This document shows positions 8,062 to 16,500 of a stretch of 62,208 nt of DNA, in pieces; position 1 is the stretch's first letter, and each line of letters begins with the position of its first letter. Both the position numbers and the translations under genes were made by a program. The notes below the pieces were generated by a model. It worked only from the letters and a program-made list of their open reading frames with translations. It searched no databases and had not been told where the DNA came from. The DNA comes from Novosphingobium sp. (GTDB lineage: Bacteria > Pseudomonadota > Alphaproteobacteria > Sphingomonadales > Sphingomonadaceae). The stretch is from the NCBI GenBank assembly GCA_004211435.1, contig SECS01000006.1, forward strand, positions 1 to 62,208, given 5' to 3'.

Positions 8062-9048
8062 ATGCCAGACGACAGCAGGCCGGACGACAAGGGCCAGCCC
8101 TCGGCCGAGGAGATCGTCCTCTACGAGAAGGACAAGGCGACCAAGATCGCGATCATCACGCTCAATCGGCCGGACCAGCTCAACGCGCCGACGATCGCCG
8201 CGCGCCAGCGCTTCGCCGACCTCGTGCTGCGCGCCAATGTCGACGACGACGTCAAGGTGCTGATCATCCGCGGCGTCGGCGAGCATCTGGGCTCGGGCGC
8301 CGATCTTCCCGAGATGGCCGGCATGTTCAACGGCGACGAGGACTATTCGCCGCTGCCAGAGTTCCGCATCGGAGCCGACGAGGACGTGACCTACCCGCCG
8401 CGCGATTCCTATCGCTACATCGCCAATGTCACCAACCTCTATGCCGACTCCCGCTTCGGCCTGCGCAGCCTGCAGGACTTCAAGAAGATCTCGATCATCG
8501 AGGCCAAGGGCTATTGCTACGGCTGGCACTTCTACCAGGCGGCCGACGCCGACATCGTCATCGCCTCGGACGATACGCTGTTCGGTCATTCGGCCTTCCG
8601 CTACGTCGGCTGGGCCGCGCGCATGTGGCAGTGGGCGCTGACCATGGGCCTGCGCCCGTTCATGGAGATGGTCTTCACCGGCCGGCCCTTCACCGCCAAG
8701 GAGATGAAGGACCTCCACTTCGTCAACTCGGTTGTTCCGCGCGACCAGCTCGAGGCCGAGACGATGAAATACGCGCTCGCCTGTTCGCGCAACCGCCCGA
8801 CCGACACCGTGGTCATGCAGAAGACCTTCTTCGAGGTGTTCAAGCAGCAGCAGGGCGAATATATGGGCTCTATCCTCGCCGGCTGGCTGGAGGGCATGCT
8901 GCCCGCGGTAAAGCCCGACAGCGCGAACGAGATCGCCGTCGACGCCGAAACCTTCGAGAAGGGCCTGGCGGCGGCGGTGAAGGACAACGACCACCAGTTC
9001 CCGCCCGAATGGCGGTTGTCCTACCGAGGACGACAGCAGAAGACATGA
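8062..9048 (+). CDS. Crotonase-superfamily protein with atypical active site
   Basis: 328-residue enoyl-CoA hydratase/isomerase-fold protein, longer than the usual 260. The crotonase core is visible: KIAIITLNRPDQLNAPT at the N-terminus, then the oxyanion-hole regions GSGADLPEM and AKGYCYGWHFYQAADADIVIA. The GGG(C)E segment of classical hydratases reads YGWHFY, and the second Glu region (QPE) reads HSAF, so both hydratase glutamates appear to be absent by eye alignment. It may therefore catalyse hydrolysis, decarboxylation or another crotonase reaction. Its stop overlaps the next start (ATGA), coupling it to the DUF2889 gene. Confidence 0.85.
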   Translation: MPDDSRPDDKGQPSAEEIVLYEKDKATKIAIITLNRPDQLNAPTIAARQRFADLVLRANVDDDVKVLIIRGVGEHLGSGADLPEMAGMFNGDEDYSPLPEFRIGADEDVTYPPRDSYRYIANVTNLYADSRFGLRSLQDFKKISIIEAKGYCYGWHFYQAADADIVIASDDTLFGHSAFRYVGWAARMWQWALTMGLRPFMEMVFTGRPFTAKEMKDLHFVNSVVPRDQLEAETMKYALACSRNRPTDTVVMQKTFFEVFKQQQGEYMGSILAGWLEGMLPAVKPDSANEIAVDAETFEKGLAAAVKDNDHQFPPEWRLSYRGRQQKT

Positions 9049-9782
9049 CGCCCGCGTTCCCCGCCTACCCTTCCGGCCTCCACCGCCGGATCGTGCTCCA
9101 GCCCGGAGGCGACTGGGTCGGCGGAGCGCTCGAGGACGACATGCACCGCTTCCACATCCGCCTCGATCACGCCGAAGGGCGCGTGACGCGGGTCGCGGCC
9201 AAAGCGGTGCGGCATCCCTGGTCAGCCTGTCCCGGTGCGACGCATTTCATTGCCAAAGAGCTGACCGGTGAACTTCTGGCCGACGTCGGCGCGCGCGATC
9301 CGGCGCAGCACTGCACGCATCTCTACGACCTCGCGATCCTCGCTGCCGCGCACGCCGATGACACGGCGCCCATGCGTTTCGACATGACCGTCACCGATCG
9401 GGTCGAGGATCGGACCACGGCCACCTTGTACGAGAACGGAATCGAGACACTGCGCTGGCAGCTCGACGGCACCGCGATCGCGGGTACCACGCGCGACCTG
9501 CGTCGCCTGTCGCAATGGAAGCGCGAACTCTCGCCACAGGAAGCCGAAGGGGCGACATTGCTGCGCCGTGCAGTCTTCGTCTCGGGCGCTCGCGCCTATG
9601 TCGCGCCCTCGCTCGAACAGACCGCGGCGCTCAACCAGGGCCGCATGGGCGTCTGCTTCAACTACCAACTTCCGCAAGCCGAGAGCTCGACCCGCACGCC
9701 GAACTGGCACCGTGACTTTTCGCAATCTGGGCACCAACCGCTCGAGGACTTCGATCCGGCCAGCGCGTTCGCCGCGATGTAG
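9045..9782 (+). CDS. DUF2889-family protein
   Basis: 245-residue protein placed in DUF2889 by its general pattern: an N-terminal HRRIVLQPGGDWVGGALEDD, a V-R-HPWSACPGAT segment and the diagnostic QHCTHLYDLA with Cys and His, followed by a second beta-rich half. The start at 9045 is set by the four-base ATGA overlap with the crotonase gene; the same frame is open far upstream, but that is antisense-type noise over the crotonase gene. The family has no established biochemical role that I know of. Tight coupling to a crotonase-fold gene suggests it acts on the same CoA-linked intermediate (inference). Confidence 0.75.
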   Translation: MTPAFPAYPSGLHRRIVLQPGGDWVGGALEDDMHRFHIRLDHAEGRVTRVAAKAVRHPWSACPGATHFIAKELTGELLADVGARDPAQHCTHLYDLAILAAAHADDTAPMRFDMTVTDRVEDRTTATLYENGIETLRWQLDGTAIAGTTRDLRRLSQWKRELSPQEAEGATLLRRAVFVSGARAYVAPSLEQTAALNQGRMGVCFNYQLPQAESSTRTPNWHRDFSQSGHQPLEDFDPASAFAAM

Positions 9783-9820
9783 GCGACCATATCATCCCTC
9801 TATACGCCCGCCACCAATCA

Positions 9821-9855
9821 TGTTACATAGTGCCCAATCGTATTACCTTGTAACA
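9821..9855. promoter_or_regulatory. Candidate operator upstream of the TauD/TfdA gene
   Basis: TGTTACA (9821-9827) and TGTAACA (9849-9855) form an exact inverted repeat with a 21-base spacer, 29 bases before the oxygenase start, in a locally AT-rich stretch. It may be a two-half-site regulator target or a promoter region. The binding protein is unknown. Confidence 0.4.
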
Positions 9856-9884
9856 CATAGCCAGATAGGCGGGAGTTGGATCAG

Positions 9885-10835
9885 ATGGCTTCGATCGAAG
9901 TTAAACCGCTGCAGGAAGGTCTGTCCTTTGGTGCGCGCGTCGATGGCGTGACCTGGGAGACGCTCAAGGACGAAGCCGTCCGCAAGCAGCTCCAGCAGCT
10001 GTTCGAGGACCGCGGCATGATCGTGTTCGAGAACGTCGAGCCCAGCGCCAAGATGCAGGTCGAGATCAGCAACGTCTTCGGCCCGCTCAAGGACCACCCG
10101 GTGAAGATGGTCGAACGCCTCGACAACGACAGCTATCCGGGCGTCATCACGATCCGCGCGCAGTCGGACTCGGCGATCTGCGAGATCGAGGGCAAGACCC
10201 TGGTCACCTGGCAGCCCTGGCACTTCGACCATACCTACAACAACGAGCTCAACCGCGCCGGCGTGCTCCGCGCCGAGGTCATCGCGCCCGAGGGCGGCCT
10301 GACCGCTTTTGCCGACGGTATCCAGATCTACAACGACATGGATCCCACGCTGCGCGACAAGGCCGAGAACATCGAACTGCTCTACACGCTCGACATGCAT
10401 TACGAGCGCCAGTTCTTCGGACTGCCCAAGACCTTCAAGGAAATCCAGCCGAAGAACGACGACATCCTCGAATATGCCAAGAAGCTGCCGCGTTCGATCC
10501 ACCCCGCGGTGTGGACGCGCGAGACCGGCGAAAAGGTGCTGCACATGACGCCCTATGGCTGCCGCGGCATCGTCGGCAACGAAACCCCCGAAGGCAATGC
10601 ACTCTGCGCCGAGATCTGGGAGAACGTCGAGGCGACGATCGAGCCCTACTTCCACCAGTGGAAGCCCACCGACATGGTGATCTGGGACAACTGGCGCATG
10701 CTGCATGAAGCTTGTGGCTGCGACCCCAAGTACGACCGCGTCGTCCACCGCACGACGATCAAGGGCGACTACGGCTTCGGCCGCTGGGAGACCGAGCCCC
10801 AGGCGCAGACCGAAACGGTCGACGCCATGGCCTGA
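9885..10835 (+). CDS. TauD/TfdA-family Fe(II)/2-oxoglutarate dioxygenase
   Basis: 316-residue non-heme iron oxygenase that would hydroxylate or cleave its substrate using O2 and 2-oxoglutarate. Iron ligands are the HxD pair in WHFDHTYN and the distal His in RVVHRTTIKG, where the following Arg is expected to bind 2-oxoglutarate. ATG 9885 is chosen because GGCGGGAG lies nine bases upstream; an in-frame TTG at 9876 would touch that site. An inverted repeat precedes it and a strong terminator follows, so it is probably its own transcription unit. A second TauD-type gene (57823-58704) is quite different in sequence. The substrate is unknown. Confidence 0.92.
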   Translation: MASIEVKPLQEGLSFGARVDGVTWETLKDEAVRKQLQQLFEDRGMIVFENVEPSAKMQVEISNVFGPLKDHPVKMVERLDNDSYPGVITIRAQSDSAICEIEGKTLVTWQPWHFDHTYNNELNRAGVLRAEVIAPEGGLTAFADGIQIYNDMDPTLRDKAENIELLYTLDMHYERQFFGLPKTFKEIQPKNDDILEYAKKLPRSIHPAVWTRETGEKVLHMTPYGCRGIVGNETPEGNALCAEIWENVEATIEPYFHQWKPTDMVIWDNWRMLHEACGCDPKYDRVVHRTTIKGDYGFGRWETEPQAQTETVDAMA

Positions 10836-10887
10836 CATCGGGCCTGAAGGCCTGATTTTCGAGCTTCTGCGAGAGGAAGCCAAGGAG

Positions 10888-10919
10888 GGGCGCGGATCGC
10901 AAAGGTCCGCGCCCTTTTT
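10888..10919 (+). terminator. Rho-independent terminator after the TauD/TfdA gene
   Basis: Perfect nine-pair stem GGGCGCGGA (10888-10896) and TCCGCGCCC (10906-10914), nine-base loop, followed by TTTTT (10915-10919). Confidence 0.92.
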
Positions 10920-11012
10920 CTTTGACCTTTTTGCACCTCGGCGGGGTTGCAGAAGCGTCAGGACGAGTGCCGCGCCCTTGACCCCAGCCCCCCGCAGGCC
11001 GATCTTGGAGCG

Positions 11013-11189
11013 ATGCAGGCGATCATCTCGGTTCTCTCGCAACTGGCCTGGGGCGTGACCGTGGGCGGCCTCACCGCCGCCGCGACCGTGGCGGGCCAGG
11101 CCGTGCTCGTCGGGGGCGGCGTGGCCGGTTGCGGCTACTATGTCTGGCGGCGCCACAAGAACCGCGTGAAGCCCAGCGATCCGTCCTGA
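11013..11189 (+). CDS. Small predicted membrane protein
   Basis: 58-residue hypothetical protein. A Gly/Ala/Val-rich hydrophobic stretch covers about residues 5-46 (one long or two short helices) and is followed by a basic tail, [15 protein letters not shown], the arrangement of a small inner-membrane protein with a cytoplasmic C-terminus. GGAG lies only two bases before the ATG, which is close for a ribosome site. It sits between a terminator and fumC and may share fumC transcription. I do not recognise a family. It could be a non-coding open frame in this GC-rich DNA. Confidence 0.4.
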   Translation: MQAIISVLSQLAWGVTVGGLTAAATVAGQAVLVGGGVAGCGYYVWRRHKNRVKPSDPS

Positions 11190-11227
11190 TCCCCGCGCAA
11201 ACTGATCCCCGTACGAAGAGGACAGCC

Positions 11228-12619
11228 GTGACCGAGACCCGCACCGAACGCGACACGATGGGGGCGATCGAAGTCCCGGCGAACCGCCTCTGGGGCGCGC
11301 AGACGCAGCGCTCTTCCGAGAACTTCCGCATCGGCGAGGAGCGCATGCCGCGCCCGCTGATCCGCGCTCTGGCCGTGGTCAAGCGCGCCGCGGCGCGAGT
11401 GAACCAGGACCTGGGCCTGCTCGACGGCAGGCTGGCCGACGCGATCGTCCTCGCGGCCGACGAGATCGTCGACGGCGGGCTCGACGACGAATTCCCGCTG
11501 GTCGTCTGGCAGACCGGCTCGGGCACCCAGACCAACATGAACCTCAACGAGGTCATCGCCAACCGCGCCAACCTGATCCTCGGCGGGCAGCTCGGCGCCA
11601 AGACGCCGGTCCATCCCAACGACCACGTCAACATGAGCCAGTCGTCGAACGACACCTTTCCCACGGCGATCCACGTCGCCGCAGTCAGCGAGATCGACGC
11701 GCGACTGCTCCCCGCGCTGACCGCGCTGCACGACGCACTCGATGTCAAGGCGCGCGCCTGGGACCACATCGTCAAGATCGGCCGCACCCATACGCAGGAC
11801 GCGACGCCGCTGACCTTGGGCCAGGAGTTTTCAGGCTATGCCCGGCAGGTCGCCAACGGCGTCGACCGCCTGCGCAGCACGCTGTCCGGCATCTGCGAAC
11901 TGGCCCAGGGCGGCACCGCGGTCGGCACCGGGCTCAACGCGCCTCCGGGCTTCGCCGAGGCCGTGGCCAAGGCGATCGCCGAAGCGACCCGCCTGCCCTT
12001 CGTCTCGGCGCCGAACAAGTTCGAGGCGCTGGCCGCGCAGGACGCGCTGCTCTTCGCCCACGGCGCGCTCAACACGCTCGCCGCCAGCCTGTTCAAGATC
12101 GCCAACGACATCCGCTATCTCGGCTCGGGGCCGCGTTCGGGCCTCGGCGAACTGGCACTGCCCGAGAACGAGCCCGGCTCGTCGATCATGCCGGGCAAGG
12201 TCAACCCGACCCAGTGCGAAGCGATGACCCAGGTCTGCGCGCAGGTCTTCGGCAACCACGCGACCCTGACCTTCGCCGACAGCCAGGGACAGTTCGAGCT
12301 CAACGTCTACCGCCCGGTCATGGCCTACAACTTCCTGCAGTCGGTCCGCCTGCTCGCCGACGCGGCCGAGAGCTTCACCGAACACCTGCTCCTCGGCCTC
12401 GAGCCGCGCGAGGACAACATCCGCGCCGGGGTCGAGCGCTCGCTGATGCTGGTCACGGCGCTCGCGCCCTCGATCGGCTACGACAAGGCCGCGGCGATCG
12501 CCAAGACGGCACACAAGCAGGGCCTGACCCTGCGCGAAGCCGCGATCGCGAGCGGCGACGTCAGTGCGGAAGAGTACGATGATCTGGTGCGGCCGGAGAA
12601 GATGCTCGGGCCGGAGTGA
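11228..12619 (+). CDS. fumC: Class II fumarate hydratase
   Basis: 463-residue fumarase C, the expected length, interconverting fumarate and L-malate in the TCA cycle as a cytoplasmic homotetramer without an iron-sulfur cluster. The superfamily signature [15 protein letters not shown] is intact, as are the substrate-site segments [13 protein letters not shown] and [11 protein letters not shown]. The start is a GTG at 11228, with AGAGGA seven bases before it and the typical [12 protein letters not shown]-terminus; the upstream extension of the frame is not protein-like. Aspartase is a possible confusion, but the N-terminus ([19 protein letters not shown]) favours fumarase. Confidence 0.97.
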   Translation: MTETRTERDTMGAIEVPANRLWGAQTQRSSENFRIGEERMPRPLIRALAVVKRAAARVNQDLGLLDGRLADAIVLAADEIVDGGLDDEFPLVVWQTGSGTQTNMNLNEVIANRANLILGGQLGAKTPVHPNDHVNMSQSSNDTFPTAIHVAAVSEIDARLLPALTALHDALDVKARAWDHIVKIGRTHTQDATPLTLGQEFSGYARQVANGVDRLRSTLSGICELAQGGTAVGTGLNAPPGFAEAVAKAIAEATRLPFVSAPNKFEALAAQDALLFAHGALNTLAASLFKIANDIRYLGSGPRSGLGELALPENEPGSSIMPGKVNPTQCEAMTQVCAQVFGNHATLTFADSQGQFELNVYRPVMAYNFLQSVRLLADAAESFTEHLLLGLEPREDNIRAGVERSLMLVTALAPSIGYDKAAAIAKTAHKQGLTLREAAIASGDVSAEEYDDLVRPEKMLGPE

Positions 12620-12669
12620 GTTGCGCTGCCGTCCGGCTCCCGTCGCCACCCATCTGCCCAAAACTAAAC

Positions 12670-12772
12670 CCGTCGCCCCTGCGTAGGCAGGGGCCCAGCC
12701 AAGCTCTCATCCTGAAACGGAAGGTGTGTTGAGGCGCGGTCAGTTGGGCCCCTGCCTTCGCAAGGGTGACGG
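12670..12772 (+). repeat. Double-hairpin repeat, copy 1 (left of the GIY-YIG gene)
   Basis: 103-base element. The left hairpin GCCCCTGCGTAGGCAGGGGC and the right hairpin GCCCCTGCCTTCGCAAGGG face each other across about 55 bases, and the ends are near inverted (CCGTCGCCCCTGCG and CGCAAGGGTGACGG). The spacer includes AAGCTCTCATCCTGAA and GAGGCGCGGTCAGTTGGG. It matches copy 2 (13217-13317) in reverse orientation with roughly a tenth to an eighth of positions changed. This is REPIN-like architecture. Confidence 0.85.
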
Positions 12773-12856
12773 ATGTTGGCGGATAAGCCGATAAATCGGA
12801 TCAGGAGTGGAGTTTCTTCCGCCACGCCCCCTCTAGCACCACGCTATATTCCGCCC

Positions 12857-13156
12857 ATGAAAGGCGGCTGGGTCTACATTATGACCAACGGTCCTCACGG
12901 CACGCTCTACATCGGCGTGACCGCTGACCTCGCAACGCGCGTGACGCAGCATCGCGAAGGCCGCGGATCGCAGTTTTGCGTCGAGCATGGCCTGACGCGG
13001 CTGGTCCATGCCGAATGGCACGACGAGATCGAGGCCGCCATCTTGCGCGAGAAGGCGATGAAGAAATGGAAACGGCAGTGGAAGCTGCGACTGATCCGAC
13101 GGGCCAATCCCGATTGGCGCGACCTGTACGAGCATATCCAGACGGCGAATTTGTAG
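12857..13156 (+). CDS. Solo GIY-YIG nuclease-domain protein, flanked by inverted repeats
   Basis: 99-residue protein consisting of little more than a GIY-YIG (URI) domain. The two signature triads are VYI (residues 6-8) and YIG (18-20), the catalytic Arg is R28 in DLATRVTQHREG, and the metal-binding Glu is probably E65 in LREKAMKKW; a basic, Trp-rich helix follows. Many alphaproteobacteria carry several such solo proteins. There is no ribosome site before ATG 12857, but TATATT at 12845-12850 could be a -10 box for a leaderless transcript. An earlier in-frame start at 12773 would begin at the repeat edge and is less likely. Inverted copies of one palindromic element lie on both sides, as expected if this nuclease moves or maintains them (inference). 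Confidence 0.88.
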   Translation: MKGGWVYIMTNGPHGTLYIGVTADLATRVTQHREGRGSQFCVEHGLTRLVHAEWHDEIEAAILREKAMKKWKRQWKLRLIRRANPDWRDLYEHIQTANL

Positions 13157-13216
13157 GACCAGGTATCCCAACCCCGAGCTTGCCTTTCGCAAACTCTATC
13201 CGTCGCAAAACTCTTC

Positions 13217-13317
13217 TGTCGCCCCTGCGAAGGCAGGGGCCCAACTGACCGCGCCTTCACACGCCTTCCATTCAGGACGAGAGCTTAGTTAGGCCCCTGC
13301 CTTCGCAGGGGCGACGG
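13217..13317 (-). repeat. Double-hairpin repeat, copy 2 (right of the GIY-YIG gene)
   Basis: 101-base element that is the reverse-complement partner of copy 1: hairpin GCCCCTGCGAAGGCAGGGGC at its left end, GCCCCTGCCTTCGCAGGGGC at its right end, and the shared interior (GGGCCCAACTGACCGCGCCT, then CAGGACGAGAGCTTAGTT). Its hairpins are more perfect than those of copy 1. The rightmost 33 bases overlap the 3' end of the lipoprotein gene and supply its last ten codons and stop. Confidence 0.85.
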
Positions 13318-13530
13318 GGAATGGGTTGGATTAGCTGCTGCGGTCGCAACCACGACAGCCTCGCTCGCGACCGCCTCCCCCATTGCCGCCTCACTGGCCT
13401 TTGTCGCCAGTTCCTGGTCGATCGAGGCGGCCTGGCTCGTCATCTTCTTCTGCGCCTCTTCGTAACGCTCATCGAAGCTCTTCTGGCAACCGGCCAGCAG
13501 GAGCAGCGCGACAACCGCCAGAGCGCGCAT
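13285..13530 (-). CDS. Small lipoprotein with repeat-encoded C-terminus
   Basis: 81-residue protein with a classic lipoprotein signal: MRALAVVALLLLAGC, lipobox LAGC with Cys at residue 15. A charged helical segment follows (SFDERYEEAQKKMTSQAASI), then an Ala-rich tail. Its ATG overlaps the tamB stop by one base (TGATG), so it is the third gene of the tamA-tamB unit and probably acts at the cell envelope. The last ten residues (PSPLRRQGPN) and the stop come from the palindromic repeat copy 2, so the original C-terminus has apparently been lost or replaced. I do not recognise a named family. Confidence 0.8.
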   Translation of the reverse strand: MRALAVVALLLLAGCQKSFDERYEEAQKKMTSQAASIDQELATKASEAAMGEAVASEAVVVATAAANPTHSPSPLRRQGPN

Positions 13531-16500
13531 CAGTAGTTCTTCCGCACGCGCAGGTTGAAATTGGTCACGCCCGAGCCGCCCGCCTGGCTCAGCAGCGACA
13601 GCCACTTGGTCAGACTGATCTCGAGCTGGGTGGCGGTGAATCCGCGCGCGTCGGTGACGAGTTCGACGTAGATGTCGTCGGTGATGTATTGGCCTGCCGC
13701 CAGCGCCGTGCCGCGACCGCTCGCCTCGTCGGGCGAGAGGATGCGCAGGCGGCTGATGCCCGTGGCCGAGCGCAGCTTGCCCATCGGATTGAGCCCGCCG
13801 CCCGAGCCGCGCAGCGAATTGAGCGAGGCCGCGAGTTGGACCGCTTGGATCGGCGAGATCGAGGTGACCGACGAGCCGAACAGGATGCGGCTGAGGATCT
13901 CGTCCTGCGGCAGGCCCGGCGAGGACGAGAAAGTGATCTGCGGGTTGTAGGCGCGACCCGCCACGTTGACGTTCACCGTGACGTCCTCGATGTCGTCGCT
14001 CGCGGTCATCTGGACGATCGGATCGATCGTGCGCCCGCCAGTGAAGGTCACGCGGCCCTCGGTCAGGTCGAAATTGCGGTTGGCGAAGCCCAGGGTGCCG
14101 CGGATCAGCTCGACCTCCCCGGTCAGGTTCGGCACGGCGCTGGTGCCGGTCACGCGGAAGTTGGCGCCCCATTCGGACTCGAGCCCCATACCCGAGACAT
14201 AGAGCCGCTCCGGCGCCGACAGCGCCAGGTCGAGGCGGATGTTGCTGAACAGGCCCGGCGCGGCCTTCTGCGGCTCCTCGGTGGTGAAGCGCTGGCGCCG
14301 GTTCGGTTTGAAGCGCACGCCGGTCAGCTCGGGCACCTGCGAAGCGCCCTGGCGAATGATCTCGTAGCGCGTCTCGGGCAATGCGATCTTGCCCTGGAGC
14401 AATGCGGTCTCGCCCGCGGCCTTGGTAAGGCGGAGCTGGCCTGTTGCCGCGGCCGAAACGGCGTTGCTGCGCGCGAGCTGGGCGTTGTTCATCGTTACCG
14501 AGACGTCCATCGGATAGCCGGCCTCGGCCGCCAGGCTGACGAAGCCCGAGGCGGCAAGCGTGCCGGCTCCGGCATTGGCGGTCAGCTTCTCGATCTCGAA
14601 CCGGTCGCCGGTGAACCGGCCCGAAAGCGCCATGTTGGTCAGCTTGGTGCCGTAGATCTGGTTCTCGTAGGTCAGGCTGTTGGCGCGGATGACGCCGGTG
14701 AGCGCCGGGGCGGAAAGCCGGCCCGAGAAGTCCGCGGCGACGCCGATCGGTCCCGAGAGCCGCTGGTTCGACAGGCCCGCGAAGGAGAACAGCGTGTCGG
14801 CCGGGCCGTTGTAGCGGATGCCGCCACCGAGCGGTGCGCCGAACAGCCGGTCGGTCCAGGCACCGGCGCCCGGCGGCAGCGGCCGCAGCGAGGCCTGCAT
14901 CCGGCCGATCACCGTGCCGCGCTCGCGGAACACGGCGCTGGCCTCGCCGCCGTCGGGCAGCAGCTTGCCGACGAAGTTGACGTCGACGGGCTCCGAGATC
15001 GAGACCGAGGTCGTGCGCGTGAAGTTGTCGATCGAGAGCCGCGCGTCGGCGCGCGGGAAGGCGTCGGTGCTGGCCTGTTCGAAGTCGAGGCTGCCCGTGG
15101 CGCTGCCGCCCACGCCGATCGCCGGCATGAAGGCGTTGACCAGGCTCATGTCGAAGGCGTCGAGCCGGGTTTCGACCTTTAGCCCTGGGCCGTAGGTGCC
15201 CGCGAGGCGGATGTTGCCCTTGCCGAAGTCGATCCGCGTCGGCAGCAGTTCGTAGCCCTTGGCACTCGGGATGACGCGCGCCGGCGAGGTCGTCTTGAAG
15301 GCGAGCCCGCGGACGGTGCCGTTGATCATCGCCTTCCACAGCTTGGGCTGGAGATCGGCATTGGCGGCGATGCGGAAGGGCACGCCCGTATAGCCGCGCG
15401 CGACGAGCTTGGCCTGGCCGCGGCCGTCGCGGTAATCGATGATCGCGCGCGCCTCGCGGATCGACAGCGCGTTGATGCGGGTGTCGGCGATCTGCGCATC
15501 GGCGACGATCCAAGGCTTGTCGTAGAGTACCACGCGCGCGTCGACGATCGCCGCGCCGATCGCCAGGCTGGCGGGTCCGGGCAGCACGGTATCCTCGGCG
15601 CGCAGGTTGATCAGGGCTTCCTGGTACTTGCCCTGGGCGCCGAGCCGGACGAGGCCGTTGAGCCCGTTGCCCCTGGCGGTGAGTTGGCCGGCGAAAGGCC
15701 CTGCGGGCAATTGCCGCAGCGATCCGGCGAAGTCGATGCCACCGAGGTTGGCGCTGGCGATCTCGACGGTTGTGACCTTGCCCAAGCCCAGAACGACGTC
15801 GGCGGTCAGCGGGCCGTAGTCGGTGTCGGCCTCGGCCTTGAGGCGATAGCCGCCCGGCGCGCCGGTGATCTGCGCCTCGAGATTGGCGAGGCCGATGCCC
15901 AGCCCCGGCCGCTCGGCCACGACGCTCGCGCGCGGATTGCTGACCGTGCCCGCAACCTTGACGCCGACCTTGCCGTATTGCCGGTGGACGGCCTGGGCGT
16001 TGAGCACGATCTGGCCGCTCGGCGAATAGGAACCGTCGCCGCCGGTCACGCGCAGCTGTGGTGATTCCAGACGCAAAGTGTTGAAGCGGATGATCCCGTC
16101 GGGCCCATAGGCAACGCCGGCCGAAGCCGTGAGATTGCCGCCGAGGAAATTGCGCACGCCCTCGTTGCTCAGCTTGGTCGAGCGCGCGCGGACCTTGCCG
16201 ACCATGGCGAAGCCCTGCGGCACGGTCTTGAGATCGACATTGGTCTCGATGTTGAAGGTGCCGACGCTCTCGACCTTGTAGTTGTCGATCTTGCCGTTGA
16301 TCGCGCCAGTGTAGAGCCCCTTCGAGGTGTCGGCGATCAGCACGAGGCCGGCGTCGATGCGGTCCGAGCGGATGCGCATGTTGTCCGAGAGTATCCGCGG
16401 CCAGTCGATCGCGAGATCGCCGTCGAGGCGGACATTGGCGAGGCTGCCGCCGGCGACCGTGTCGAGCCCGGTGATCCGCGCAACGCGCGCGGCGACGGGA

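Noticed and set aside
7977..9782. 601-residue open frame on the plus strand
   Set aside because: Its first part is an out-of-frame reading of the crotonase gene; only the part from 9045 (DUF2889) is protein-like and has a coupled start.
9876..9884. TTG start for the first TauD gene
   Set aside because: It directly abuts the ribosome site; ATG 9885 has correct spacing.
12773..12856. Earlier in-frame start for the GIY-YIG protein
   Set aside because: It would begin at the repeat boundary and add 28 residues not resembling the domain, whose first strand starts at 12857.
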